DNA from: Erythrocercus mccallii
Lineage: Eukaryota; Chordata; Aves; Passeriformes; Dicruridae
DNA: 64,000 bases
NCBI GenBank assembly: GCA_013397435.1
Contig: VZRG01001987.1
Span: forward strand, 3,746 to 67,745
Direction of reading: 5' to 3'
Shown: in pieces, positions 49,301 through 62,100 of the stretch
Layout: each line of letters begins with the position of its first letter
Numbering within the stretch: the stretch's first letter is position 1
Notes under the pieces: model-generated
The model's database searches: none
What the model was told of the DNA's origin: nothing
The model's input: the letters and a program-made list of their open reading frames with translations, nothing else
Program-made: the position numbers and the translations under genes

Positions 49301-50652
49301 TCATTACTGTACTAACTGCAAATTAATGACTAAACACTATCAGTGCCTGAACACAGGAACAATTTGGGATACATCAAAGCAGACGTCAAGAAGTGGCTTT
49401 AGGTTGGGGGTTAAAGTGAAGAAACAATCGGACTTTGAATAGTTCCATGAAATGCAATATAAAGGATTTTAATATTCCAGTTCTTGTAATAACCATCTGT
49501 GCTTGGAGGGGCTACAAGGGCAGGGAACTATTAGCACATTCAGACCTACTGAACTCACTGGTATCGTCCTGTTGTGATGTGCAGAAAATCAGCCAAAGGG
49601 CTGGAGTTCCTATTGCCAAGGAATTTTGGAAGGAGCAAAGTGAAGTGCGTTCTGGAGGCGTGTGCGCCTTCCTCTGCGAAGCTGTTCCGAGGAGACCTGT
49701 CTCACTTCTCCTTCGTGCTCGCGCCTGGGAGAAGGTGGGAATGTGTTGATAGATGTGAGAAGCGAGAGCCTCATCCTTGTTAGGGAAGAGGCTGCCAGGT
49801 GTTTCTCTCTCTGACTCCACTCCCTGCAAGCGGTGGCGGTGGTGCCTCTGTGGGCTCTGATTCACCAGCTGAAGGAACAGCCAGGACACAGGAAATGTTT
49901 TTGGTTTTGTTTTGTTTTTAATTTATTTCCTTATTTTGGGTGCACATCTTGGCAAATAGCTGGGGAGGAAAGAGCATGAATTTTGCCAGTGGGGGTTGCT
50001 TCCTTAAATAGCTCATCTCCTGTTCAGAGGCTGGGTTCTGCCTGCTGGTGTTGGGCTTGCTCTAAATCACCTGCCTTTTAGTGTCTGGAGAAGCTGAAAA
50101 GGCCAAAGAGAGCAGAACATGTGTTCAGCCTCCCTCTAGTGCTAGATTTTGTTAATCATCAGGATTATTGGCCTGGTTGTAGGTGCTTGCTGGCGAGGAA
50201 TGTTGGTACCACAGGACAGCTCTCACTGCTGGCAGGGCCGTCTGACTCCAGGAGGGATCACTAACTCCCAGAAACTCTGTAGATAAAGCCACAGTCTGTG
50301 TGCATTGCTTGCCATTAAGGATCCAGCTTTTGCGGATTTCTGTGTCTTCTAACCTGATTTATTAAAATCTATGTGATAAGCATCTGCCTTTTATCTAAAT
50401 TGAAGTTGTATCCAACAGTATAAATAAATTGCCTGGTAATGTTGACCCTCTTACTCAAAGTTTGGCTTTGCAGGAATGCTTTTTATCTGTTTCCTTCCTG
50501 CTTTCCTTGTGTGTTTGAGAAACAGGAATGTGCTGTGCTCTAAGTTAGACTTAAACAAATAGCATGTATGTTCTCTGGATGTTTAAGTGCTCACCGAGTC
50601 TCTATGTGTTTGCTCTGTAATAGGGATTTCTAGTCTCTAGGATGAGAAAAAT

Positions 50653-50692
50653 CATGTATATGTTGATGATATCAACATGTATATGTTGATGA
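50653..50692. repeat. 17-base direct repeat, period 23
   Basis: The 17-mer catgtatatgttgatga occurs at 50653-50669 and 50676-50692. The junction gttgat-gat-atcaac also forms a small inverted repeat. It is local tandem duplication of simple AT-rich sequence. Confidence 0.85.
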
Positions 50693-50730
50693 ATATTGGG
50701 ATGCACGAGAGATAAAATGCACACGTTTCT

Positions 50731-50750
50731 TGTATGTGTGTGTATATATA
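50731..50750. repeat. Short TG/TA microsatellite
   Basis: Twenty bases of alternating TG then TA dinucleotides (tgtatgtgtgtgtatatata). Too short to be more than a simple repeat. Confidence 0.8.
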
Positions 50751-53032
50751 TTTACACCCTATATGTATGAGAAATGAATAATGAATGGGGATATAGAGCA
50801 GACCTTCACATTATTGGGGGCAAGCATGCACCTTTTATCCCTGCTACTCTTTCATCCCTTTTTGTGGCTAGCATGACCAGTAGATCCAGGATCACAAGAG
50901 AAAAGGAACACTGAGCACTTCTTTCAGGCAGCTCTTGATGCATCCCATCTTATACACATGTTTATTTTACAATGCCAAACCACATTCTGTTTTAAATCTT
51001 TAATGAACCTCTGTTCCCATCCATGCAACTTTCCAATCCTTACTCTCTTCAGAATAGACAAAGATGCTTATTATAAACCACAAATTTTACTGAAAGGGTA
51101 AACTGGAAAGGTTTTAATTGTGCTGTGTAAGCCTGCCATTCATCTCCCTGCCTGACTATTAATATCTTGGCAATGTTATAATGCAACACAGCCTCTCGGC
51201 AAGGACTACAAAGTAAGCAAGGACCCAAACAGTTAACTGTGCTCATTATTTTCATCACACTTATTACTGTGTTATTTAATGTATATGTTATGTTATTGTT
51301 TAATACAGTCACTCAGCACACAGGATGTGCCAGGACCTGCACACTTGTGCCTTCTTTCGGAGGAGAGCTCTGTGGCTGAGGCTGGGAGATGCTTTCAGAG
51401 ATGAAACTGGACAGCTTTTAATAATCTGCCATACAGCAGGTGATGAGGTGCAGGGACAGGAGAAAGCAAAAGCCTGGTACAGATCATGTGTAAATACACC
51501 CATATTTATGGGACCTACTAAAAAGTCATGAGGGAAACAGAAAGGTCAGAAATGTTGCTGCTTGTGATAGTCAGAGCTGATCAAGGTAAATCCCAGGTTA
51601 AGAAACAGCACATGTTCCAGCTGGGGTCCAAACAGAAAGCTGTGCTCCCCCAGTGCTGTGCCCAAGGCCACAAATCCTGGGCATCTCCTTGGTCCTGTGG
51701 ACACATGTCTGAGGGACATTGTCACACTGCAAGTGATGGAGTCAGCCACAGCTGGCACCTACAGAGAGTTTACTCTGTTACATGAATGTGGAAAGTAATA
51801 GTGGAGGCATGGAGAGCATGCAGAAAAAGCAGACAATTTTATTCTGTCAGAGCTTGACTGGTGACACAGGAAAAGCAAGCAGATATATTGTGGTATCTAA
51901 GGTAGAAATATTTAAGCAGAAGGAAAATAAAAAGTAAATGAAGATATCGGAATTCCCCAATCAAAGCAGATGGAGCTATGTGATGAGACAGAGTGTCATA
52001 ACATGACCAATGCAGAAGAAGTTTCCATTCTTCTCATATCTGAGTGCTATTCAAGTCTGCTGTTGGATTAGCAGGTCCTAGGAAAAATCTCTTGCAAGAT
52101 GGATTGCTCTTGTCTCAGATCCTGGGTAACCTGTCCTGCGTTAGGGAACTATAATGCAGCAGCAGGACTGAAACAGACTGTCAGTAACAAGAAGGAATGC
52201 TAAAAACTGCAGCAGACAAATTATTATGCCTCTTCTCTGAATCTGGCTGGGATTGGAAGGTGTGGTTTAGAAAGTTAAGTCTTTCCATGCATCTTGGGCA
52301 TGGTGGTAGTCTGGAATGTGACAGAGCAGAGTCAGATTCCCACCTTGGGTTTGGTGCTTTTAAGTACTATGATGCTGTGCAGTGTAGAAAAGAGCTTTGG
52401 CCAAACAAGATAAAAGGAAATAGAACTCTACTGATTGGGGAATTCAGCTGTGGCCTAAATTCAGTTTTAGAGCCCTGGAGTTTTTCAAAGTGTAGGACAA
52501 ACTTCATCCTATTTTTGATGAAAATTTTATCTGGCAGCAATGAGATGTGAATATGGAGAAGTTGTGAGAGCATCTAATATCCAAGAATGGAAGTGGCTGA
52601 AATGCAGGTTCCTGCCTCTGCTTTTCAGTTTCCATCGCTGGTGAAAAACAGCTTCAGCTGCCATGAAGGGTGGTTTTGTTGTTAGAAAATGTTGTGTGTG
52701 GCGCAGTGACTGAGCAAGCTGGAAGGTGGTAGAAATACCAATGAGAAATGTTGCAGCCAGAGCTGAAGGAATTTGTTCCAGACATGATTTTAAGTGTCTG
52801 CTACAGTAAAACTCCATCTTTGAGGGGCCATTCTCCACAATTGTATTTTTCAGTTTGATTTGCTGATTAAAATGCAGGATGTTGATTAGCTTTAACACAC
52901 AACAGGTAAGGAGGAGCATCTGGAAAACATCATGTGATGGTTTTAGTATTGCTTTTAATGGTGAGAGAAATAAAATATAAATGTTTGGAAAAGCTGTAGC
53001 AACTCCCAAGTGTTGCTGAAGCCAGTAAGCAA

Positions 53033-53080
53033 CAAAGGTGCTTTACAAACTCCTTTCATTCAACAGTCCTGAGGCACAGA
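53033..53080 (-). mobile_element. Possible MIR/L2-type SINE 3' fragment, antisense
   Basis: The string 'caaaggtgctttacaaactc' with 'ctttcattcaacagtcctga' and 'ggcacag' recalls the reverse complement of the MIR/L2 3' region (gcgctttacatat, catttaatcctcacaac, ctatgagg). The match is short and the call tentative. Confidence 0.3.
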
Positions 53081-54315
53081 TCCTTCCCTCTCCATCTCCA
53101 TGTTTCTCTTTTGCCATGGGAACAGTCTCACATCTTGCACATTAAAGGTCTGGCACTCCGGCTCCTGAGTTGCTTTCCCCTTCGTCCTCCTGTCTCTGGC
53201 TCTGCAAATTCCTCCAGTTCAGCCCTACAGTCCCCCTCCCCGTGTTGCTAAAGGGTGTCTCTGCCAAGGCCTGCAGATACCTGCGTGTCCCATGGGTGGT
53301 GGTTGGGCTGTCCTCTGTGTGTGCTCAGTTCCGAGGTCAGGTGAGCCTCTTAAAGACACGTAGGTAAGGAACACGCTTCCAGTGCAGAAGTTTGACTTCT
53401 GTGGCATGTTGGCCCCAAGCAGAGATACGAGTTAAAAGCTGTTTTCCTGAGGTCTGATGTGGGGCTGGGGACACCACCTTTCTGATGCATGAATTCTAAT
53501 TGAAGGAACAGCACTTTACGTTCATTTATCTGCATGTGGACAGTATCAAATGAAACTTTGGAGCTCATCCAGGAGGGATCTGCACACTGTGGATTCCATT
53601 TTAGGGCAGCAGAAATTATCCATCGTTCAGCTTTCTGTGTGATTCAGGTCCCTTTTCTTCAGCTGAGGTTCCCATCTTAGGAGATGTGTAGAACGTAAAG
53701 TGTCCAAACAAGGCAGTTGTTGTTAAAAAAGAAATAAAAACCCGTGGTCAGCCAGCCAAATCCAATACCAGACACATCTGGCAGCCTTGAAGGGAATGTA
53801 GAAGCGGGCCTAAGGGTTTGGAAAATGAGATTGCAAATTTCTTGAAGGCAAGAACCTTCTTCAGTGAATCCGACTGTGGGGTTTGCCCAGCTGAGGCCTG
53901 CCTGCCCCATGAACTGCAGCCACTGACCATCCCAAAAATGTGTAGACTGAGGCAGAGTCCAGATTTTCCTCTTCTCAGCTTTGAGACATATAGTAGATTT
54001 TTAACATGATTCATTTCCTCAGAAGCCAAACCCAAGCCATTGACTTTCATGTAGTTTTATACATCCATTTTGCTGTCATTTTGCCAAGTTCACTGGGAAT
54101 CCTTGCAAACATTTTGGCACTCACCCCTTCCTATTACAGCAAAACAAGCAAACAAACTCAGAAATATGTTATACGTTTAATTTCTGGACCTAGTGCTTAC
54201 TCAGACTGTGAAAATTGACCAGCCAGTTTTAATTTTACTTTTTTCCTCATTGGTGATTTCCTAATAGCTTCACAGCCCATGCTCAGGAATGCTTTCTCAA
54301 AAGAGAAGCTTGGCT

Positions 54316-54380
54316 GTGTGCTTAAACTTCATTAAAGTTGATAGAACTTAAGCACACGTGTAAAATTAAGCATATGCTTA
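54316..54380. repeat. Old palindromic repeat relic (possible sauropsid MITE)
   Basis: Ten-base perfect arms gtgtgcttaa (54316-54325) and ttaagcacac (54348-54357) enclose a second small inverted repeat (aactt 54325-54329, aagtt 54335-54339). They are followed by the 14-base perfect palindrome taagcatatgctta (54367-54380). The pattern 'acttcattaaagttgataga' plus 'acttaagcacacgtg' resembles an interspersed palindromic element I remember as common in turtle and crocodilian introns. That attribution is from memory; the inverted repeats themselves are directly visible. Confidence 0.5.
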
Positions 54381-55714
54381 TGTTTTATACAGTCTTTTTG
54401 CAGGTGACACAAACAGCTGCACATGGGTTTCCAATATGTGATTAAATTCCAAAAGGAGTTTTTTAAAACAGTTTTAGTCAACCTTAATTTTCTGAAATTG
54501 GTAGCTTTAACAAAACCTATCTTTTTTGATTTAAATTGCCTGAGACGTGCGCCTTTTAAAAAGCTCTTTATTTAACTGTCACAATATGCAGTCTTGTGTG
54601 GGATAGAGTTTGTTCATGTAAATTTAATTTCCAGTTAAAATGGTGCAAACACAAAGTGATGTCAATAGATCTTTATGGACTGGCGGAGCTGTTTCATTCT
54701 CACCTCTGTTGAGATGGGGGCCGGGCAGAGCATTAAATTGTCAGCTGTGCCCTTCTGCCTATTGCAGATCACAAAGCTTTGCCTGGTCACCCAGGGAGAC
54801 CAAAGGCATCCAGCCTCGATCCACAGACATCAAGAGCTGGAGAAATCTTGGAAGTTTGTTTTAGCATTTAATTGCCTGCAGTATTACACATAAATGAGTA
54901 TCTCTGTTATTTCTAAATGGAATTTCCCTAGCTTTGGCTTCCTGACTGCTGTGTGTTTTTCTGTTTTGCTAGATTGGACAGTTTTGTGATATCTGGCATT
55001 TTCATTTTGTGAAACTTTTTAGATATTGCTTTTGAGCTACTCAATCTCCTTTGTAGGTGAAACCAAGCGAGTTCTCTATGTGTCTCCTTTTCAGCTGTTT
55101 TCTGATTTTTGGGAGCATCTCAAGTTCTGAAACTCTGCCTCCCATACTGGACACAATATGGCAGTACCAGACTCATCACGAGTGTTGAAAGAAGTAAAAT
55201 CACCTTCAGCTCTGCACTTTCCTTGTGCCTGGCAGGAGATGGTGTTTGCTGTGGTTTTCCCCTCTAGGCTATAAACCCAGAGTGGTGGGGCTGGGTGTGA
55301 CAGATTGCCTTGTGCACAGGTGTGTGTAATTCGTCACTTCTCAGGCACATCCCGTGCTGTCCGAGGAATCCACCTCTTACTTCTTTTCTTATGCCAGAAA
55401 AGGAAAGATGAAGATCACAGCTTGGCCAGGATGTGAAGATGAAGGGAGTCTCTTCTCTTTCACATCACCAATGGATCTTTAAAAAAAGTAACATTCATGA
55501 CATGAGTCAGTGGGAAGGTCTTCCATTATTGCAGTGAACACTTAATGAACTATTTGGTTTCTACATTGATTAAACTTTGCAGCTGTATTGGGGTAATTGG
55601 CTGCTCTTTGGTTATGGTTCCCCTTGGAGGCAGATGATGAAATATCTGCTATGTTCTTCTGTTTCTCAGTTTTTCTGTGAGCAGCAATACTCTGTGGGCA
55701 ACATCAGCTCTGCT

Positions 55715-56120
55715 TGATGGCTAATTAAACATTAATTTGTGACGATGTTGGAGCAGATTTTAAGTTGATGGGGAAGTGGGCAAAGAAAGGGGAAACTTTT
55801 AACAGTCACCATAATTGTCAATAATGAGTCCTAATGTAATTGCATTAATTAAAAGAAAAGGGATATATTCCCTGCTGCTGTAAAGTTAGTTAAAGTCAGT
55901 GAAAGTCATGCTGGGTTAAAAAGACTTCATGGCCAGCTGTTCTTGCCCTGTGGACAGAAAAGTAGTGCTGTCCTGCCCAAAGTGTAAAGAAAAAAATTAT
56001 ATATCCCAGTTCTTATTGTATATTCTGCTGATGAACAGGAATGTTTCACAAATTCAATTTAATTCCCAAGGACGAGTAATTGTAACTCCACCCGGAGAAT
56101 ATTAAATTGCCTTAATGGAA
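55715..56120. other. AT-rich, homeodomain-motif-rich block, possible conserved noncoding element
   Basis: Motifs include GCTAATTAAAC, CATTAATTTG, CATTAATTAAAAG, CATAATTGTC, TAATTGTAAC and TTCAATTTAATTCC. The block is free of recognisable repeats. Such clusters are typical of developmental enhancers, but with one sequence neither conservation nor activity can be judged. Confidence 0.2.
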
Positions 56121-59100
56121 AAATAAACTGGTTTTATTCTCTCCCTTCTCTCCCCACCTTCCCTAGTTTTCAAATAACTTTGTGTGCCTCCTTAGTTTAT
56201 TAATACACTTCTCATCTTGCTGCTGATTTTGCATCTGGTAGCACTTAACACAGACAAGACTCCCAAAGCTTTTGATCAGACATGTTAAGTAAACGCTCAG
56301 GACTGTTGGGTCTGCTGCTCTGGCAAATGTTGGCTTGTGGGACTCCTCCTCTCTCTTCATCCCCTGACTGTTCCTTATCAAATCCATCCTGTTGCTTTCA
56401 TGTACTGAGGATTGTGATGCTTTCCCCACGTATTCTCTGGCCCACAGCATGAAGATCCTCTGGTCAGCTGAAAGGCATTTGTTGTTTTGCTGGTTTTTGG
56501 TGTAGAGGCCCAGAGAAGCATTGCAGTTTTGAAAGCCCCATTTAGCCAATGTTAACATTTCCAGGACTTCTTCCATGAGCAAAACAAACAGTGAGAAACC
56601 CACAAAAGCTAGGTGCAGGTTTCTATGCCCAAGGTGGAGGTGTCAGCCTGTGATAAGCAGGGAGCTGGGTAACCCATCCTGAGGCAGAGCAGACTTGTCC
56701 TGAGGACAGCACACGACCTCTTTGTTGGCATCTGCAGTTCCAAGTCACCTACGAGCACACTCCTGGGCTGCAAGGAGAATTTGTTGAGTGCTGTTTGCTG
56801 CATCTTCTTAATTCCTGATGCATAGTTGCCTTCTGTTTCCTCAGGGGTGGCAGAGGGACAGGGAGTATTGCAGATCTTCTTGTGGTCCATTGTCCATGTC
56901 CCATCAAATCAACCAGTCATCCACTGCTGGCCTTTGATCCAGGACTTCAGCTGAGCGTACCCCAAGGCCATGGATCCTGTTGGCTAAACTTCTATGATGC
57001 CCTTCCATCCTTTTTTTCTCTCTGCTCATTCATCTAATATCCATGGCCAAATCCTCTTGAGAATTCTGGACTAACCACAGGTGTTTGTGGCAAAATCTTC
57101 CCTCTGGTGTTAGGAGCAGGAGCTGCTGGGAAGGGAATGTAGTCCTGGATTACTCTACTGTTCATCCACACTGGTGGCATCCTGCCCCCACCAATGTGCT
57201 GGTATTGGGACTGGGGCCCTGCTCAGGATAAGCAGAGAACAAGAGCTTATTAAACAGTGATGCAAGATGGCCACGGGCCCCACTGGCCCACAATCCAGCT
57301 GCTAGCCATGGCAGTGGGTCAGACCCAGCCGTGTCATGCAAAATCAGGCGTGTCCTGCGACAGAATTGCAGCTGGAGTTTGGATGGCTTGGACAGGCGTT
57401 TGTTGTCTTCTGGCATGTTTCGTCAGGTCTCAGATGGCAAATACAGAGAATGAAATGGCCTTTAAGGAGCTGGCTTGGCCCAGGGGATTAGTGTCTCATC
57501 TGGTGGCTGGGAGGAACATCTCCGAGTTTCAGCACCTCGCTCCCACCCGTCTACCTGCGTTCCCTTCCCAGGGCTGGTATCCGCTTGATAATACGCTCCT
57601 TGGGACAAGGATGTTTCCTAGGTATGGTGTGTGAACAGAATCTGTCACACTGATCTCCAGGGAAATATAAATCTTTATTATCAGGCATATTCATAACTGC
57701 AACAGAGTCTTTGCTTTCTTTTACCTATGCATCCCAGGAGGCTGAGTGCAGTTGGCTGTAATTTCTGTTTTCTCTGCTAAAAGAAAGGAAGAAATAGGTT
57801 TCCAGCTGTTGGGCCAAACCCTGGCACCAAGGGCTGTGGTCAGTTATTTACCTGCAGAGACTGGAATGTACCCACCAGCAGATATGACTCCTGGAAGGTG
57901 TCAGCAGGTGGAGAGAAAACACAAGTGGAGACTTCATATGAACGTCTCTAAGAGCCAAATCAATCACTAGTGACCAGAGAAAAATGTAAAAGGGAAGCAC
58001 AGAACATTTTATACTTATTATGTATCTTGGAGTTTTCTTTCATGTGTTTCTCCTGCTGCTTTTGAAATCCATGTAAACTCATAGCAACCACGATGTCTTG
58101 CAGCAGAAATAGCTCTGCAGCTTAGCAGTGTGTTGTGTGACAAAACACCTACCCCCTTTTCTTTGTTTTGAGACTGATGCCTCCTAGTTTCATGCTTTCT
58201 TGTTATCTGCTTTCTCTGTATTTTTTCTTTTTAAAAATGTTTTTATTATTTTCCTTTTCATAAGCTTCCTACACCACAGTGAGTTTTTAAATCAATTGTT
58301 AAGGTTTTGCAAGGTGTCTCCTAGCAATGCTTAACAAATAACTTTCCTTCATCTGCTTGTTTGTTTGCCCCAGCTGAAAGCCTGTGCAGTTCTTTACCAC
58401 ACCTTCTTGCTTCAGAAATGAGTGCAGTCTGGATAGCCAGTGCTATTTGTTTGTTCCATGAGTGGAGAAATTGGATGTGGGACTGTGGCTACCCCAGACT
58501 AATTGCTGTAGGTGTGGCTGAGCGCAGCTCCCTTTACCCCCCTGTGCCTCCTGCCCTTTGTTGTGGCACAGCTGCTGTTACGAACTTTGCCATGGGAAGA
58601 TATTTGGCATATTCACTGGTCCTTTTTGGGACCATACAGGCTGGTGTTTAGTAGATGATCACCCCCACCCTGTTCAAGTCCTATTCCAGGTAGGCCTGAC
58701 CTGCCTCTTTACAGTGAAATCTTCAAAAGTGGCTGGAGTCAAAGAAACATTGCTCAGTTAAATGACAGTGGTACCTGAGAGGCACCAAATGGTGCCTTTG
58801 AACAGCCCTATTTAAACTTTTGAAGTGTTTTCCTTTGGTCCTGCTAATATCCAGCTACACAAACCAGGTAAAACTATTCTGTGCCTGAAAAAATGAAAGA
58901 GCAAGGGGAAAAAATAAATCAAAACCTGACTTCCCTTTGGCTTTTATCCTTGATGTCATCAAAAGACTAAAAAGGATATTTCAGGCCTGGCTTCAGCCTG
59001 ATGGAACAGCAGGGAAGTTCTTTTCTATTAGATCCTTGATACAATCACATCTGGTGAAATCACTGCGGTCACATCTGCTGAAATCTTCCATCATTTCAGA

Positions 59101-62100
59101 TTTGTTTCAAAAGACTCAATCTTTCTGTTTTTAAAGGGCACAACTTTTTTTCCAGCCCTTCTTGGTGCCTGGAATGGAGATTAGGCATCAATCAAGCATC
59201 TCAGACCCCCCCTTGCCCTGAATGCTGCAGTCAGCTCATCTCCATGTGCGTGTGTGAGGGGGCAGCCTCTTGGGACTGTTTAAATTTACATTAGGGAATT
59301 TGAAAGAAAATGTTTACACTTGTCTGTAGGCTTAGGGGAGAATAGACACAGCTACTCTTAAGGGTGCTTCATATTCCTGATAGATGCCCTTCAGTATGCA
59401 TCTTTTTTGCCACTGCAATGTCTTTTGGGGCTTTAGATGGCTTTTGTGACCTTGGAAAGAATAATGAATAAGAGACAAGGTAGCAGGGGTGTGTGTCTGA
59501 AAAGGACCTTGCCTCTGGCAGTGATATTGTTAGACAAAGTGCAAAGAAAGAGAAAAAAAAGGAAAAACTAAACACAACTCCCAGCCTGAAGTATATCAAG
59601 ACTGAATCACTTCCTTTCTTCTTCCTGGTTAACATTTCTCACAGTCTCTTCTTGTCAGTACAGTGGATACTATTGACATCAAACACTTTTCTGTCCCTCA
59701 CCTGTCCCCAGATAAAAGAGGAAATAAGAACCACATCCTTCTTGCTCTGTCTGCATCTCTGTCTAAGCCCAGTGCCCAAGGCCATGGAGCATAAGAAGAG
59801 GCTCACTCCTGTTTTATTTGCTCTTCCCAGCACATCAGTGCCTATCCCAGGATTACAACAGTCTGCAGAGCGTGGTGGGTGGCTGCCATGGGTGCAGCCT
59901 GGTGGTAGCAGGCAGTGGGCACTGAATTTATCAGCTCTACCACCTCATCTGTGGCTCACTGGTTTTTACTGCAGGAAAAGTCTTTCAGGGCAGAAGTCCT
60001 TATGTACTGTCTACGTGCTCACAATTCCTGATTTGCCTAAATTCCACTTGCTCTTCTTGTTACCTTTGTCCTTCCTTTGCCCCAGAAGGCTTTTCTGCTT
60101 TTCTCTGTTCTTGGATGTGTAAATGCAAAAAGTGTTGATGTGTTACAGCTCAAAGAGAGCTCCGAAGCACCTCAGGCTCCCAGTAAAACCAATGTACCAG
60201 GAGCCAAAGGCACTGTGGGCCCCCAGCTTTGTTTTGAGTCGTTAGCTGTGACCTTTGCTAATATCCATGGTGTTCATCTCCAGTCTTTCACTTGTGAGTT
60301 AGGAGGTTATCAGTGCTGATAGCATGGCATGTGGAGTGAGCTGATGCTAGGAGAAAGGTTCTGTGTTTAGCTGCAGCTCTGCTGTCTTGGATGTGTCTGC
60401 ACAGATAAACCAGCACTACATGGTGACAGCTCATGTTCCTGGGACATAGTTCAGAGGATGAGCTGGCCACAGCAAACATGCAAATGTGCTGAGTTCAACC
60501 AATGTTAGGCAAGACTTTTGGGGTGGATGGAGAGATGGTGGGTATTGATGCTGGAAAATTTCACTGTGGTGAGCAAAGTCCTGATGCTCCCAAAGTATTT
60601 AGGAGTTTGGCCATTGCCTTTTGTTGGTAGAAAATATACACTGGGGCTCTGGAGTTACTTGTAGCCTGCCACCCATGTCAGCAGGTCACTGCTGCAAAGC
60701 CACTCTCCATGTTTCCCAAACACAGCAACACCACCTGGCACCAGCATTTGGCTCAGAGTCCAACCTGGCAGCCCACATTGCATGTCTCATCCCAGGGGCT
60801 AATGCCTGGCCTAAGCTACAGCCCTGCAGGGCAGCAAGCAGGGCATGGAGAGAGGGGAACACAGAATGAAAGAGAGATGACTGGACCTGGGTAGGGAAAG
60901 GAATTTGGAGCAGGAGCTAGGAAGGACATCTGGGAGCCAGATTCTTCTCTTTGAGCCCACTGCAAGGGGCTGGCTTGGTTAAACAAGAGACGTTCTTGTT
61001 CCTCTGCTGAAAGCTGCTGAAATATGATAAGAGTAGGTGATCTAGGGTTGTAGGAAGAGGTGACATCTAGGGAAATCATTGTGCTTTTCATTGTTCTTTT
61101 AGCTCAGTGAATAGTCTTACAACCCTTTTAGCACAGTGAGGCAAAAAAAAAAAGACCTTGCGTTGACCTCTGCACTGCATGTTCTGTAATGAATGTTGTT
61201 GGAGTGGTGTGGGGGGACCTGTGGCACTGACTGCTGTTGGGTTGTAGGATTAGCAAAAGTAAAGCAAATTTTCATCAGAGCAGAGTGGGTTGATGGGGCT
61301 CAGGAGTGAATTACCATTAGAGCTGCTGTGAGCTGCACACCAGGAATTCAGGGGCAGACAAACAAGCCAAACAGTGAAGCTCTCTGCTGTTTTTCTCCCT
61401 TTTGACTCGCAGCAGAGACTGAGCCAGGGGATAGGAGTGTAGGCGTTGCAGAGGTTCACGTGAGTGGATAGTCTCTGGCATGAGTAATTTGTTGGACTGG
61501 GTTGGCTTACGTTTGCTTTTTGTCGAACTCACGTTTACTGAGCCAAAGATAGCATCCTTTTTCTTTTTAAACCCTTTTTTCCATATTCTGCTGGCTGGAA
61601 GAGGGGGCGCACAAGTGACATGTCTGCAACAATGCCATAAATCCAGACAGAAATAGAATTAGCAGTTCCCTCTGGTTCCGGTGTTTGTATCTGTGGGGCT
61701 CTGAGCTTAACCAACCCGGGCTCCTCGGAGCAGAGCCGTGTCTGTGCGAACCTGTTGTGCCTTGGGACCTGGCGCTTGGGTTTTGTTCCAGAACAGTATC
61801 ATAAAACTTTTATAGCAACGTCATGACAAAAAGCATGGGAAGAGGAATAACTTAACCCTCTCTTGCTGAAGCTGGTGTTGCAAATGCTCCAGTTTGCCTA
61901 CGCAGCAAATCCTTTGGTTGAATATAGAACACTGTGGGGAGAGAGAAAGTTTAAGATTTGTGGGGATGGGGAAGAAAAAGCAACCAGAAACCTGTCTTTG
62001 TGAAGATTGCCTTTTCTTAAATGTCTTTAAAGTCCGTTTCTGCCCCAGTAGGCCCTGGCACGCATCGGTAGTGTCATTCATTGGCACTGTTGCACTGCAT

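Noticed and set aside
49620..49860. Local CpG cluster considered as a promoter island
   Set aside because: It is short, with ordinary GC on both sides and no adjoining exon or transcription-start features.
56163..56603. 146-codon minus-strand open frame with plausible-looking residues
   Set aside because: Frames of this length are expected about once or twice by chance in 64 kb of this composition, and I recognise no domain.
59493..60122. 209-codon + strand open frame starting MSEKDLASGSDIV
   Set aside because: Composition drifts from Lys-rich to hydrophobic to low-complexity Leu/Phe with no domain. No splice or promoter context supports it, so it is treated as a chance frame.
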